The notes beneath the pieces were generated by a model, which saw only the letters and a list, made by a program, of their open reading frames with translations, ran no database searches and was not told the origin of the DNA. A DNA stretch of 64,000 nt from Planctomycetota bacterium (GTDB taxonomy: Bacteria; Planctomycetota; MHYJ01; JACQXL01; JACQZI01), in contig JACQZI010000011.1 in assembly GCA_016207825.1 (NCBI GenBank), positions 49,464 through 113,463 on the forward strand, in the 5' to 3' direction. Positions within the stretch are counted from its first letter, which is position 1, and every line of letters starts with the position of its first letter. The translations under genes were made by a program, and so were the position numbers. Shown in pieces: positions 51,994 to 60,556 of the stretch.

Positions 51994-53469
51994 ATGCCGA
52001 AAATAAGCGTTGTCATTGCCGCGTATAATAACGGCAAATTCCTGCCGGAGGTTCTGGAATCCATCTTTAGCCAAACGGAGAAGAACTTTGAAATTATCGT
52101 GGTGGATGACGCCTCCGAGGATAATACGCAGGAAATAATGCAGCAATACCGCAACCGGGTGGTTTATGTCCGCCTGGCAGCCAACGGCGGCTCGGCCATT
52201 GCCTGGAACAAGGCGATAGAATTAGCCAAGGGGGAATATATCGTGCTGGCTGCGGCGGATGATGTCTGGATGCCTGACAGATTGGAACTGCAGGCGAAAG
52301 TGCTGGATGAAAAGCCGGAGATCAGCCTGGTTTACGGCAAATGCATTACGGTGGATGAAAAAGGGAATCCGCTGAAGGAAGATATTATCCATAAAACGCA
52401 TCCCGCGGGAAAAGTATTTCTGGAGCTGTTCAGCCGGGATAACTTTATGCCCGCCTCGACGGTGATGTTCAGGAAAGCGCTTCTGGCAAAATCAGGCATG
52501 CTGGACAGCGCGTTCAGGCTCTGCCAGGATTACGATTTCTATATGCGCCTGGCGCGGTATAGCGAGGCTGCTTTTGTGGACAAGGTTCTGGTCAAATACC
52601 GGAAACACGCCGGCTCGGTCACCACCGGCAAGCGCCATAACGCCTTTGCCTTCCAACGCAAGGTGATAGACAAAATCTGGAACCTCTATAAAGCGGATAT
52701 AGAATCCGGCATAACCGAAGGGCTTTACCACAAAAGATTGGTTAAGCAGTCCTTAAAAGAAGGACGATATTATTTAAGGCGCAAGGAAAAATCACTCGCC
52801 CGCGAAAGCCTGCGGGAAGGGTTTAAATACAGCCTTTTTAACTTAAGCTTATTGTTCCAGTATTTAAGGACAATGAAAACAATCGAAAGAATCGGCAAGC
52901 GCATCAGGAAATTCAACCTAAAACTGGCGTTCCTTTTCCTGATAATCGTCTCGCTCATTTACCTGGCAATCAAACTGCCCGAGCCGGAATATTTATTGCC
53001 GTTTTATATCGGCGGGCTGGCGCTGGTTATCTTCGGGGAAATCGTGCGCGTCTGGGCGACCGGCCACTTGGAAAAGAATAAATCGCTGACCACGAGCGGT
53101 CCTTACGGCTATGTCAAAAACCCGATGTACGTGGGCTCATTCATCATCATGCTCGGCTTTAATGCCATGGCGTTTAATCCTTATATACATTATATATTGG
53201 CGCTTGAGTTATTGTCGTTCGTTTTCTATTATGTCCCTGTCAAGCGCAAGACCGAAAGCCCGCGGCTGGTGGAAAAGTTCGGAGAGGCTTATCTTGATTA
53301 CGATAAAAAAGTGCCGGATTACATCCCGCGCCGTTTCAGCGCGTATCAGGGGGAGAATTCGGAAAAGAAATGGACCAGGGCGGTATTTTCCGAGAACAAT
53401 GAGCTGCACGTCGGCTTTATGGTGCTTCTCGGCGCGATTGCCGTAACACTGCGGTTTTGGATTCATTAA
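51994..53469 (+). CDS. Fusion: GT2 glycosyltransferase + isoprenylcysteine-methyltransferase-like membrane domain
   Basis: Residues 1-300 are a GT2 family A domain: ISVVIAAYNNGKFLPEVL, VVDDASEDNT, the DxD-like AAADDVWMPDRL, and a late catalytic DYDFYMRLARY. Residues about 310-475 form four or five transmembrane helices with the isoprenylcysteine carboxyl methyltransferase/PEMT signature GPYGYVKNPMYVGSFIIMLG and the C-terminal FGEAYLDYDKKVPDYIPR. The two halves are normally separate. A second, free methyltransferase of the same family is encoded 0.75 kb on (54.2 kb). The link suggests lipid-linked sugar modification, which is inference. Overlaps no gene; starts 6 bases after the lipoprotein stop. 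Confidence 0.88.
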   Translation: MPKISVVIAAYNNGKFLPEVLESIFSQTEKNFEIIVVDDASEDNTQEIMQQYRNRVVYVRLAANGGSAIAWNKAIELAKGEYIVLAAADDVWMPDRLELQAKVLDEKPEISLVYGKCITVDEKGNPLKEDIIHKTHPAGKVFLELFSRDNFMPASTVMFRKALLAKSGMLDSAFRLCQDYDFYMRLARYSEAAFVDKVLVKYRKHAGSVTTGKRHNAFAFQRKVIDKIWNLYKADIESGITEGLYHKRLVKQSLKEGRYYLRRKEKSLARESLREGFKYSLFNLSLLFQYLRTMKTIERIGKRIRKFNLKLAFLFLIIVSLIYLAIKLPEPEYLLPFYIGGLALVIFGEIVRVWATGHLEKNKSLTTSGPYGYVKNPMYVGSFIIMLGFNAMAFNPYIHYILALELLSFVFYYVPVKRKTESPRLVEKFGEAYLDYDKKVPDYIPRRFSAYQGENSEKKWTRAVFSENNELHVGFMVLLGAIAVTLRFWIH

Positions 53470-53591
53470 TAAAATAAGTAAGCAGATTGAGCGGATAACA
53501 ATTCATTTGTAATATAAAACGATTTGTTAATTCTTATATAAAAGTTAAGTGAATTAATTCGAATTATCCGTTAATCCGTGTACAGTATAAG

Positions 53592-54224
53592 ATGAAAGTC
53601 ATTCAAGTCCTTAAAGACAATCCGCCGCTGTCGCCGATTACCCGCTTGGTGGAATACGAGGGGAGAAAAGCCGTCTGGAAAGATTATTCCGAGCGCAGTT
53701 TTTGGGTAAAGGATATCTGGGGGAAGTTGCTTATCCGCCACGAAGCGCAAAGCATCAAGCGACTTGAGGGGATAAAAGGCATCCCAAGATTAATCAAGCG
53801 GGTGGGCGAATACGGATTTTTAATGGAACATATCGAAGGCGAGCCGCTCAAGAAATTTAAAAAAGAGACGCTTCCTTTCAGCGTGTTTGGTAAAATGTCC
53901 GGCCTGGTAAAAAAACTCCACCAACGAGGGGTCGTACACCTGGATTTAGGGCAGAAAAAGAACATACTTCTGGATAAAGAGTATAATCCGTATTTCATAG
54001 ACTTTGCCAATGCGCTTTATTTCAGGAAAGACGCTCTAGGATTTAATGCATTGTTTAAGATGCTATCCCTGATAGACTACAGCTCGCTTTTAAAGTTTAA
54101 GCACCGCTTTTTCCCGGAGACGCTGACGGAAAAAGAAAAGCGGCGGTTAAAATGGTTTTTCTTCAGCCGCCACTTTTGGATATTCAAACCTAAAACATAC
54201 AGGCAGAAAGACAAGGTGCTTTAA
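53592..54224 (+). CDS. Lipopolysaccharide-kinase-like (WaaP/Kdo/RIO-type) protein
   Basis: The 210-residue protein resembles small protein-kinase-fold sugar/lipid kinases. Visible features are a lysine-containing strand YEGRKAVWKDYS, the helix glutamate segment LIRHEAQSIKRLEG, the hinge FLMEHIEGEPL, the catalytic loop VVHLDLGQKKNILLD (Asp and Asn present, with L replacing R of HRD) and the metal loop FIDFAN in place of DFG. It may phosphorylate a sugar of a surface lipid. Its stop overlaps the start of the next gene (TAATG). Confidence 0.8.
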   Translation: MKVIQVLKDNPPLSPITRLVEYEGRKAVWKDYSERSFWVKDIWGKLLIRHEAQSIKRLEGIKGIPRLIKRVGEYGFLMEHIEGEPLKKFKKETLPFSVFGKMSGLVKKLHQRGVVHLDLGQKKNILLDKEYNPYFIDFANALYFRKDALGFNALFKMLSLIDYSSLLKFKHRFFPETLTEKEKRRLKWFFFSRHFWIFKPKTYRQKDKVL

Positions 54225-54886
54225 TGAAATTAAGAACGAATATCCGCCGTGTTTTTATCGTGGTGATTTTGCTTTGGTCGCATCCGGAATTGTATCCCTT
54301 TCTTATCGGCGCCGGATTGGTTGTGATAGGCCAAATCATCCATTTTATTTCCGCCGGATATTTAACCAAGCAATCAGAGCTAACCACGGCCGGGCCGTAC
54401 CGCTTTGTGCGCAATCCTTTTTATGCGGGAAATATTCTGACTGATATCGGTTTGTGCCTAATGGCGAATAATCCGTATGTTGCAGCCATCTTTTTACCCT
54501 TGTTTTACCTGGTGGTTATCCCGCGCCGGGTAAAGAAAGAAGAAAAATTCCTTTCCGAAAAGTTCGGAAACGCGTATGTAGAATTCTGTAACAAGGTGCC
54601 GAGATTTTTCCCGCGCTTATGGCCGGCCAAATTGGATAAAATAAGCGGATGTTTTTCCTGGGGGCAGATTATAAAATACCGTGAAATATGGCGTGTCATG
54701 CGGGCGTTCGGTCTCGTTATCATATTTTATCTTCAATATCGTATTGGTTTTGACCTTATCAATAATACCGCCCGATGGAATGATTTACTAAACAATTCTG
54801 TAAACATGCATCTTTTAATAGTGCTGGCGATTATCATAATAATCCCGCCGATTATCCAATTCGGATTTATTTCCAAGAAACGGTAA
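54224..54886 (+). CDS. Isoprenylcysteine carboxyl methyltransferase-like membrane protein
   Basis: The 220-residue protein has several membrane helices and the family pattern TAGPYRFVRNPFYAGNIL, ANNPYVAAIFLPLFYLVVIPRRVKKEEKFL and FGNAYVEFCNKVPRFFPR, the conserved SAM and substrate region. It matches the C-terminal half of the GT2 fusion 0.75 kb upstream. The start codon overlaps the previous stop, so it is translated with the kinase-like gene. The natural substrate in bacteria is often an isoprenoid or lipid; here unknown. Confidence 0.87.
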   Translation: MKLRTNIRRVFIVVILLWSHPELYPFLIGAGLVVIGQIIHFISAGYLTKQSELTTAGPYRFVRNPFYAGNILTDIGLCLMANNPYVAAIFLPLFYLVVIPRRVKKEEKFLSEKFGNAYVEFCNKVPRFFPRLWPAKLDKISGCFSWGQIIKYREIWRVMRAFGLVIIFYLQYRIGFDLINNTARWNDLLNNSVNMHLLIVLAIIIIIPPIIQFGFISKKR

Positions 54887-54976
54887 TTTTCTTCGTTTCG
54901 AGAGTTCCCGATTATATTAAAGGTTAAAGCGAAAAAGATTGACTTCATCGTTATGACATAGTAATATAAAACCATC

Positions 54977-56101
54977 ATGGGAGATACGAAAAACTATCAG
55001 GGACTTTTTGCCACAATGGTGGCTGAAAAGGCATCTGACCTTTTTGTCAAAGTGGGCGTTCCGCCTTCCATCCGCGTGAGCGGAAAGATGAGGACGGTTG
55101 ACGGCCCTCCGGTTACCGAAGATATTGTCAAGCAGATGTTCGAGGATATCACCAATGAACGCCTGCGCAAGGAGTTCGAAGCCAAAGGCGAGGTGGATAC
55201 TTCTTATGAAATGTTCGGCGTGGGCAGATTCCGCGCCAATATTTTTAAGCAAAGAGGAACTTTGGCAATGGTTTTTAGGCACGTCCAAAGCAAGATTCCT
55301 CCGCTGGAAGAAATCAATGTTCCGATGGCGCCTTTGCAGAAACTATGCCTGGCAAAAAGGGGCTTGATACTCCTGACCGGGACGGCCGGAAGCGGAAAAT
55401 CCACGACCATTGCCAGCATGATAAATTATATCAACCAGAATTACCATAAGCATATCATTACCCTAGAAGACCCGATAGAATATTTATTCCGCGACGATAA
55501 AAGCGTGATTGACCAGCGCGAAGTAGGAATAGATACCCATTCATTTGCCCAGGCCTTGCGCTCTTCCTTGCGCCAGAGCCCGGACATCATCATGATAGGC
55601 GAAATGCGCGACCTGGCAACCATGGAGGCGGCGCTTAACGCGGCCGATACCGGGCACCTGGTCATCAGCACTTTGCATACGATAAACGCCTCGCAGACCG
55701 TGGAAAGAATCATCAACTTTTTCCCGCCGCACCAGCATCAGCTTTTGCGGGAACAACTGTCCATGCTTCTGGAAGGCGTGATTTCAATGAGGCTATTGCC
55801 CAGGCGTGACGGCAAGGGCCTTATCCCGGCTGTGGAAATACTACTCAATACCCCGACCATCAAAGAGCTTTTGTTCAACGGAAAGACCAGGGAGTTATAC
55901 AACGCGCTCAAAGAAGGCGCTTATTACGGGACGCAGACCTACAACCAGTCTTTAAAAGACCTTTATATGAAAGAGCTGATTACCCTGGAAGATGCCATGG
56001 CCGGCGCGGACAGCCCGGACGAACTAAAGCTTGAGATACGCGGAATCAAGAAGGGGTCAGCAGCAGGCGATTTCGATTTCACCAAATTCAAGCCCAAATA
56101 A
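54977..56101 (+). CDS. pilT: PilT-type twitching motility ATPase
   Basis: The 374-residue secretion ATPase has Walker A LTGTAGSGKSTTIAS, the Asp box ITLEDPIEYLFRDDKSVIDQREVG, Walker B IIMIGEMRDLATMEAAL and the His box LVISTLHTINASQTVERI. The N-terminal PAS-like part is ASDLFVKVGVPPSIRVSG. It retracts type IV pili by disassembling pilin. No other pilus gene is adjacent; the pseudopilin at the window start may or may not belong to the same system. Confidence 0.95.
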   Translation: MGDTKNYQGLFATMVAEKASDLFVKVGVPPSIRVSGKMRTVDGPPVTEDIVKQMFEDITNERLRKEFEAKGEVDTSYEMFGVGRFRANIFKQRGTLAMVFRHVQSKIPPLEEINVPMAPLQKLCLAKRGLILLTGTAGSGKSTTIASMINYINQNYHKHIITLEDPIEYLFRDDKSVIDQREVGIDTHSFAQALRSSLRQSPDIIMIGEMRDLATMEAALNAADTGHLVISTLHTINASQTVERIINFFPPHQHQLLREQLSMLLEGVISMRLLPRRDGKGLIPAVEILLNTPTIKELLFNGKTRELYNALKEGAYYGTQTYNQSLKDLYMKELITLEDAMAGADSPDELKLEIRGIKKGSAAGDFDFTKFKPK

Positions 56102-56122
56102 AGCATAGTTCAATAGCTAGAT

Positions 56123-56602
56123 ATGAATCATTCGATGACCACTGGTTTTAGTTTCGGTTCTACCTCAGGCATCATTACTACGCTTGGCTTGATGGTTGGT
56201 CTGCATTCGGTTTCCCCCGATAAACTGGTGGTTCTGGGCGGGATATTGACCATCGCGATTGCCGATGCTTTTTCCGACGCCTTGGGGATGCATGTTTCCG
56301 AGGAGGCCGAAAATAAGCACACCCCCAGAGAAATATGGGAAGCAACTATTTCTACTTGGGCGGCGAAATTTATAACCGCCTGCACATTCCTCGTTCCGCT
56401 GGTGCTTTTTTCCGTTGAAACCGCCATTACCGTGAGCGTGATTTACGGGATGAGCCTTTTAAGCATAAGCAGTTATTTCCTGGCCAAAAAGCAGGGTGTT
56501 AAACCGATAACCGTGATCTTTGAGCATGTTTTTATCGCCGCCCTGGTTGTCGCCATCACGCATTACATCGGGGATATCATCCATTCGTTTTGCAAGGTTT
56601 GA
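56123..56602 (+). CDS. VIT1/CCC1-family membrane protein
   Basis: The 159-residue protein matches the vacuolar iron/manganese transporter VIT1/CCC1 fold: SFGSTSGIITTLGLMVGLHSV, LTIAIADAFSDALGMHVSEEAE (the metal-translocation signature), and several membrane helices. It is shorter than typical 220-240 residues, so it may lack the cytosolic metal-binding domain. Possible role in iron or manganese export. Located between pilT and folE. Confidence 0.8.
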   Translation: MNHSMTTGFSFGSTSGIITTLGLMVGLHSVSPDKLVVLGGILTIAIADAFSDALGMHVSEEAENKHTPREIWEATISTWAAKFITACTFLVPLVLFSVETAITVSVIYGMSLLSISSYFLAKKQGVKPITVIFEHVFIAALVVAITHYIGDIIHSFCKV

Positions 56603-56610
56603 GGAAAGGG

Positions 56611-57174
56611 TTATTTCTGCCTGATTAATGCCATTGCCTCGGCGCGCGTGGCGGCGTTCTTCCTGAAGACTCCCCTGACGACGGATGTGATTACCTTTGA
56701 ACCGGGTTTCTTGACTCCCCGCATGGTCATGCAGAGATGCTCGGCTTCTATTATCACCATTACTCCCCGTGGTTTCAATGCCTTGTGGATGGTTTCGGCA
56801 ACCGCGGTGGTCAATGCTTCCTGCACCTGAGGGCGCTTGGAAAGTATTTCCACTACCCGGGCAAGCTTGCTTATCCCGCAGACGCGTGAGCCGCCCGGCA
56901 GGTAAGCCACATGGGCCTTGCCGATAAAAGGGAGAAGATGGTGTTCGCACACGGAAAAGAAGGGGATATCGCGGATAAGGACGATTTCGTCATGGTCCTG
57001 GGAGAGAAGCACCTTGATTACCCGCGCCGGGTTGGTGCCGATTCCGGAATAGATTTCCTCGCACATTTCGGCCACCCTCCTGGGCGTTTCTTTTAAGCCG
57101 GTACGCTTGGGGTCGTCACCGATTCCCTCCAGGAAAAGCCGTATCGATTGCTCAATCTTTTTCTTGTTTATCAT
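56611..57174 (-). CDS. folE: GTP cyclohydrolase I
   Basis: The 187-residue enzyme converts GTP to dihydroneopterin triphosphate, the first step to folate and, with QueD (13.9 kb), to queuosine. Conserved segments are GDDPKRTGLKETPRRVAEM, the zinc/catalytic FSVCEHHLLPFIGKAHVAYLP (Cys and two His), VCGISKLARVVEILSKRPQVQE and HLCMTMRGVKKPGSKVIT. Family length is normal. Divergent from the tetR operon; its own promoter is at 57189-57217. Confidence 0.96.
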   Translation of the reverse strand: MINKKKIEQSIRLFLEGIGDDPKRTGLKETPRRVAEMCEEIYSGIGTNPARVIKVLLSQDHDEIVLIRDIPFFSVCEHHLLPFIGKAHVAYLPGGSRVCGISKLARVVEILSKRPQVQEALTTAVAETIHKALKPRGVMVIIEAEHLCMTMRGVKKPGSKVITSVVRGVFRKNAATRAEAMALIRQK

Positions 57175-57188
57175 AAAGGAAAGATTAA

Positions 57189-57217
57189 AGGATACACTTT
57201 AGCCGGAAGCGCGTCAA
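57189..57217 (-). promoter_or_regulatory. Promoter of folE
   Basis: Minus-strand TTGACG (57217-57212), 17 bases, TATCCT (57194-57189), 15 bases before the ATG. Confidence 0.6.
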
Positions 57218-57249
57218 TAAAATAAATTTGTGTTGTAGCGGGATTTTTC

Positions 57250-57278
57250 TTGACAAGCAGGCGACTTTAATATAATAT
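57250..57278 (+). promoter_or_regulatory. Promoter of the tetR-tolC-MFP-RND operon
   Basis: TTGACA (57250-57255), then TAATAT at 57273-57278 with 17-base spacing; an overlapping TATAAT at 57271-57276 would give a 15-base spacer. Confidence 0.7.
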
Positions 57279-57285
57279 AAGTTCA

Positions 57286-57301
57286 GACGGACGCGTCCGT
57301 C
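57286..57301. promoter_or_regulatory. Likely TetR operator (perfect 16-base palindrome)
   Basis: GACGGACGCGTCCGTC is a perfect palindrome starting 8 bases after the -10 box and ending 8 bases before the ATG of the TetR-family gene. Position and symmetry fit an autoregulatory operator of a TetR dimer. Confidence 0.75.
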
Positions 57302-57309
57302 CAATTGTT

Positions 57310-57927
57310 ATGGCAAAAAAGAATGCAGTAAAGGAATCCAGCCCGCTGGAAAGAAGCGGGCAAATCCTGGATGCCGCCACAAAGTTTTTTAGCCGCGATG
57401 GCTACCGCCTGACCGATGTCCAGGATATCGCCGACAAACTCAAACTCGGCAAGGGAACGGTTTACCGCCATTTCAAATCCAAGCGGAAGCTTTTTACATC
57501 TATTATAGAGCGCGGCATGCAGCGGCTGGTAGCGGAAATCCATTCCAAAATAGAAGGCGCAGGAAATCCGCTGGAAAGGCTCGAGCTGGCAATCATGGCG
57601 CACCTGGATTTCTTCGAACGGAATAAGGATTTGATTGAACTCTTCATGCATGAACGCAGTGAATTCAAGGACCACTTCAAGCCGCTTTACCTTAAATATT
57701 ACCAGGAACACCAGAAACGGATTGAATATATCATAAAAGAATGCGTCCAGAAAAAGCTGGTTAAACCCGTTGAGCCCAGAGGGGTTGCCAGCGTCCTGAC
57801 GGACCTTTATTACGGGGTTTTGTTTACCGCCTATCTGGGAGAAGGCAAGAATAGCCTGCAGCAAAAAGGCAGATACATAATAGATATATTTCTGAAAAAC
57901 ATGATGACGGGAGCCCGTTATGATTAA
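57310..57927 (+). CDS. TetR/AcrR-family transcriptional regulator
   Basis: The 205-residue protein has the family N-terminal HTH (about 15-61: GQILDAATKFFSRDGYRLTDVQDIADKLKLGKGTVYRHFKSK) and a C-terminal ligand domain (ELFMHERSEFKDHFKPLYLKYY). It is the first gene of an efflux operon and has a palindromic operator over its start, so it probably represses its own operon until a ligand binds. No ribosome site before the ATG. Confidence 0.93.
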   Translation: MAKKNAVKESSPLERSGQILDAATKFFSRDGYRLTDVQDIADKLKLGKGTVYRHFKSKRKLFTSIIERGMQRLVAEIHSKIEGAGNPLERLELAIMAHLDFFERNKDLIELFMHERSEFKDHFKPLYLKYYQEHQKRIEYIIKECVQKKLVKPVEPRGVASVLTDLYYGVLFTAYLGEGKNSLQQKGRYIIDIFLKNMMTGARYD

Positions 57928-57938
57928 GGAGGCTTTTT

Positions 57939-59378
57939 ATGAGATGTAAATTCGGATTAGTAGCTTTAATCGGTTTCTTTTCCCTGGTTTCCTGCATCGC
58001 GAGCCGGCCGGTAAATTACCCGGCGGGAAATTACGAGGTGGTTATCCCCTCGCGGGATTCCGGGCCAACCGAGGTCTCTTACGCCGTGCCGCTCTTTGCG
58101 GATAATAACCAAGCCGTTCCCGGCAAAGGCAAAATAGCGCTTTCGCTGGATACCTGCATCAAGGCGGCCCTGGAAAATAACCGCCAGCTTTTGAGCGCTA
58201 TGGAAGGCAAAAATAAGGCAAAAGGCAGGCTAAAAGAAACCGAAGCCTTGAGATACCCGCAGCTTACCGTGAATCTTACTTATACCAGGATTGATGAAAT
58301 AAACACATTTGATATAGGCCCGACGACAATCGAAACCGGTTCGCTGGATAATTATAAGGGCGAGGCATCCTTAAAGCAATTGTTATACCAGGGCGGTAAA
58401 ATAAGAGCGCTGATTTATTCGGCCGAGCTAGGCCAGCGTATCGCCGCATTGCAATTTGATGACACGAAAGAAGCGATATATTTCCTCGTTGCCAAGTCTT
58501 ATTACGATGTTGTCTTAAACCAGGAAATACTCGACGTCAACAAGAAGAGCCTGGAAACGACCAGCGCCCACCGGGATAACGTCAAGGCGTTAAAAGGACA
58601 GGGCATGGTTTCCGATTACGAATTACTGCGCGCCGAAGTGCAGGTAAGCAACCTCAAAACCCTGGTCATGCAGGCGGAAAGCAATTTGAAATTATCCAAA
58701 CTTACTTTATTGCGCGTGATGGGCGCCCCGACCGATGATGAAAGCGCGGAAATAGAACTGATTGATAAATTTGATTACATTGCTCAAACGACGGATTTGC
58801 AGAAATCCATGGAAACAGCGTTTAACTTAAGGCCCGACCTTGCCCAGGCAGGACTTTTGGTCAAGATGCAGAAGGAAAGCATCAAAGCCGCCCGGGCGGA
58901 TTTAAGGCCGACCGTTTCGGTTTTCGCCAACGGGGGAGAGGAAAAGCCTTCCCGTAAGGTCTTCGGAGGGACAGAATGGGGCGATTACTGGAACGCCGGC
59001 GGCATGGTCTCGTTCCCGCTTTTTGAAGGCGGCAAGACCCGGGGGAAAATCATGCAGGAAAAAGCCGTCCTCCACCAATACCAACTGGCTTTGAGCGATA
59101 CCGAGGAAAAAGTCCGCTATGAAGTAAAGCAGGCGTTTCTTACCCTGAAAGACGCTGAGGAAATGATTAACGCGCAGAAGGAAAACGTCAAGCAGGCGCG
59201 CGAAGGCCTGCGCCTGGCAGAGCTTGGTTACAAGAACGGAGTGAATACACAGCTGGAGGTAATGGACGCCCAAACAGCCCTCGATATCGCCCAGAAAAAT
59301 TATCTTTCGTCCTTATACGGCTATAATGTTGCGTATTTAATGCTAAAGAAATCCATGGGTGTTTTGAACAGCAAATAA
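57939..59378 (+). CDS. TolC-family outer-membrane efflux channel
   Basis: The 479-residue protein has a lipoprotein signal (lipobox LVSC in FFSLVSCIAS) and two TolC-type coiled-coil/beta units (CIKAALENNRQLLSAMEGKNKAKG; AYSLRPDLAQAG-type FNLRPDLAQAGLLVKMQKESIKAARADLRPTVS), with the NGVNTQLEVMDAQTALDIAQKNYLSSLY C-terminal repeat. It forms the outer-membrane tunnel for the MFP and RND genes downstream. Good ribosome site (aaggagg). Confidence 0.93.
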   Translation: MRCKFGLVALIGFFSLVSCIASRPVNYPAGNYEVVIPSRDSGPTEVSYAVPLFADNNQAVPGKGKIALSLDTCIKAALENNRQLLSAMEGKNKAKGRLKETEALRYPQLTVNLTYTRIDEINTFDIGPTTIETGSLDNYKGEASLKQLLYQGGKIRALIYSAELGQRIAALQFDDTKEAIYFLVAKSYYDVVLNQEILDVNKKSLETTSAHRDNVKALKGQGMVSDYELLRAEVQVSNLKTLVMQAESNLKLSKLTLLRVMGAPTDDESAEIELIDKFDYIAQTTDLQKSMETAFNLRPDLAQAGLLVKMQKESIKAARADLRPTVSVFANGGEEKPSRKVFGGTEWGDYWNAGGMVSFPLFEGGKTRGKIMQEKAVLHQYQLALSDTEEKVRYEVKQAFLTLKDAEEMINAQKENVKQAREGLRLAELGYKNGVNTQLEVMDAQTALDIAQKNYLSSLYGYNVAYLMLKKSMGVLNSK

Positions 59379-59399
59379 TATTTAATGAAAGGAAAGAAT

Positions 59400-60533
59400 A
59401 TGAAGAAAATAATTATTTCAGGATGCATCATTCTGGCCGGTTTGGCCTTAATAGTTTTTCCGGGCTGTAAAAAGAAAGCCGCGGCGGCTAACGGCGAACA
59501 GGAAAAGATTCCTGTCAACGTGGTGCTTGCCGCCAAGAGCGATATCAGCGATATCGTTGCCTTGACCGGAAATATCGAAGCGATTAACACCGCCGATGTT
59601 TTCCCGAAGGTGACTGGCCGGGTGGAAGAACGGTTCGTGAATAACGGAGACATGGTAAAAACCGGCAACAAGCTGGCTGTGCTTGAGCACTCGCTGATTA
59701 CCGCGCAGGTAAAGCAGTGGGCGGCTTCTTTGGAAGCGGCCGACCAGCAGCTGAACCAGTTGGAAATAAACCTGGTGAACCTCGGCAAGGACCTGGAACG
59801 GATTTCATCCTTGGCCGATTCCGGCGCCGTTTCCGAGCAGAAGAAAGATGATATAGAAACAAAATATAACGCCATGCAGGCGCAGAAAAAACAAGTCCAG
59901 GCGCAGAAAAAGCAGTCCGAAGCCATGCTCGAACAAGCTGTGATACAGGAAAGGGAAGCGACTATCGTTTCTCCCGTAGACGGGTTTGTCGCGGCGTGCT
60001 ATTTGGAAAAAGGCGACATGGCGGCGCCTTCCCAGCCGGCGTTTAAAATCGTCCAGATAGAAAAAGTTAAGATAATCGCGCACCTTTCGGAAAACGATTT
60101 CACCAGAGTGAACACCAAAACTCCCGCCCGGTTAAAAATCGGGAACGAGCCGGAGATTTCCTGCGCGATAAGCAATATTTCCCCGGCGCTCGATTTGCGC
60201 ACCCGTTCGGCGGAACTGGAAATACACCTTGATAATCCCGAATATAAACTGAAACCAGGCATGTTTGCCGAAGTCGAATTGATAATTTCCACCGAAACCG
60301 GAAGAATCGTCATCCCGAAAGATTACATCCTGGTGGAAATGGGCAAATATTTCGTGTTCAAAGTTGTGGACAATAAAATCAAGAAACAGGAAATACAAAT
60401 CGGCATCCAATCCAAAGGGATGGTTGCCGTTATGGAAGGCATTTCGGAGGAAGACCAGCTTATAACAATCGTGGGCGCCCATCTGAAAGACGGGACGTCG
60501 GTTGAAATAATAAAAGAAAGCGCGGCGAAATAG
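59400..60533 (+). CDS. RND efflux periplasmic adaptor (MFP/HlyD-like)
   Basis: The 377-residue protein from ATG 59400 (MKKIIISGCIIL) follows gaaaggaaag; an ATG at 59385 is in front of it. Lipobox VFPGC. The order is a barrel-sandwich/lipoyl half (ALTGNIEAINTADVFPKVTGRVEERFVNNGDMVKTGNKLAVLE), an alpha-helical hairpin of heptads (KKQVQAQKKQSEAMLEQAV), the second lipoyl half (IVSPVDGFVAACYLEKGDMA) and a beta-barrel end. It links TolC with the RND pump. Confidence 0.93.
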   Translation: MKKIIISGCIILAGLALIVFPGCKKKAAAANGEQEKIPVNVVLAAKSDISDIVALTGNIEAINTADVFPKVTGRVEERFVNNGDMVKTGNKLAVLEHSLITAQVKQWAASLEAADQQLNQLEINLVNLGKDLERISSLADSGAVSEQKKDDIETKYNAMQAQKKQVQAQKKQSEAMLEQAVIQEREATIVSPVDGFVAACYLEKGDMAAPSQPAFKIVQIEKVKIIAHLSENDFTRVNTKTPARLKIGNEPEISCAISNISPALDLRTRSAELEIHLDNPEYKLKPGMFAEVELIISTETGRIVIPKDYILVEMGKYFVFKVVDNKIKKQEIQIGIQSKGMVAVMEGISEEDQLITIVGAHLKDGTSVEIIKESAAK

Positions 60534-60556
60534 CCCCGCTGAGGGAGAGATTACAT

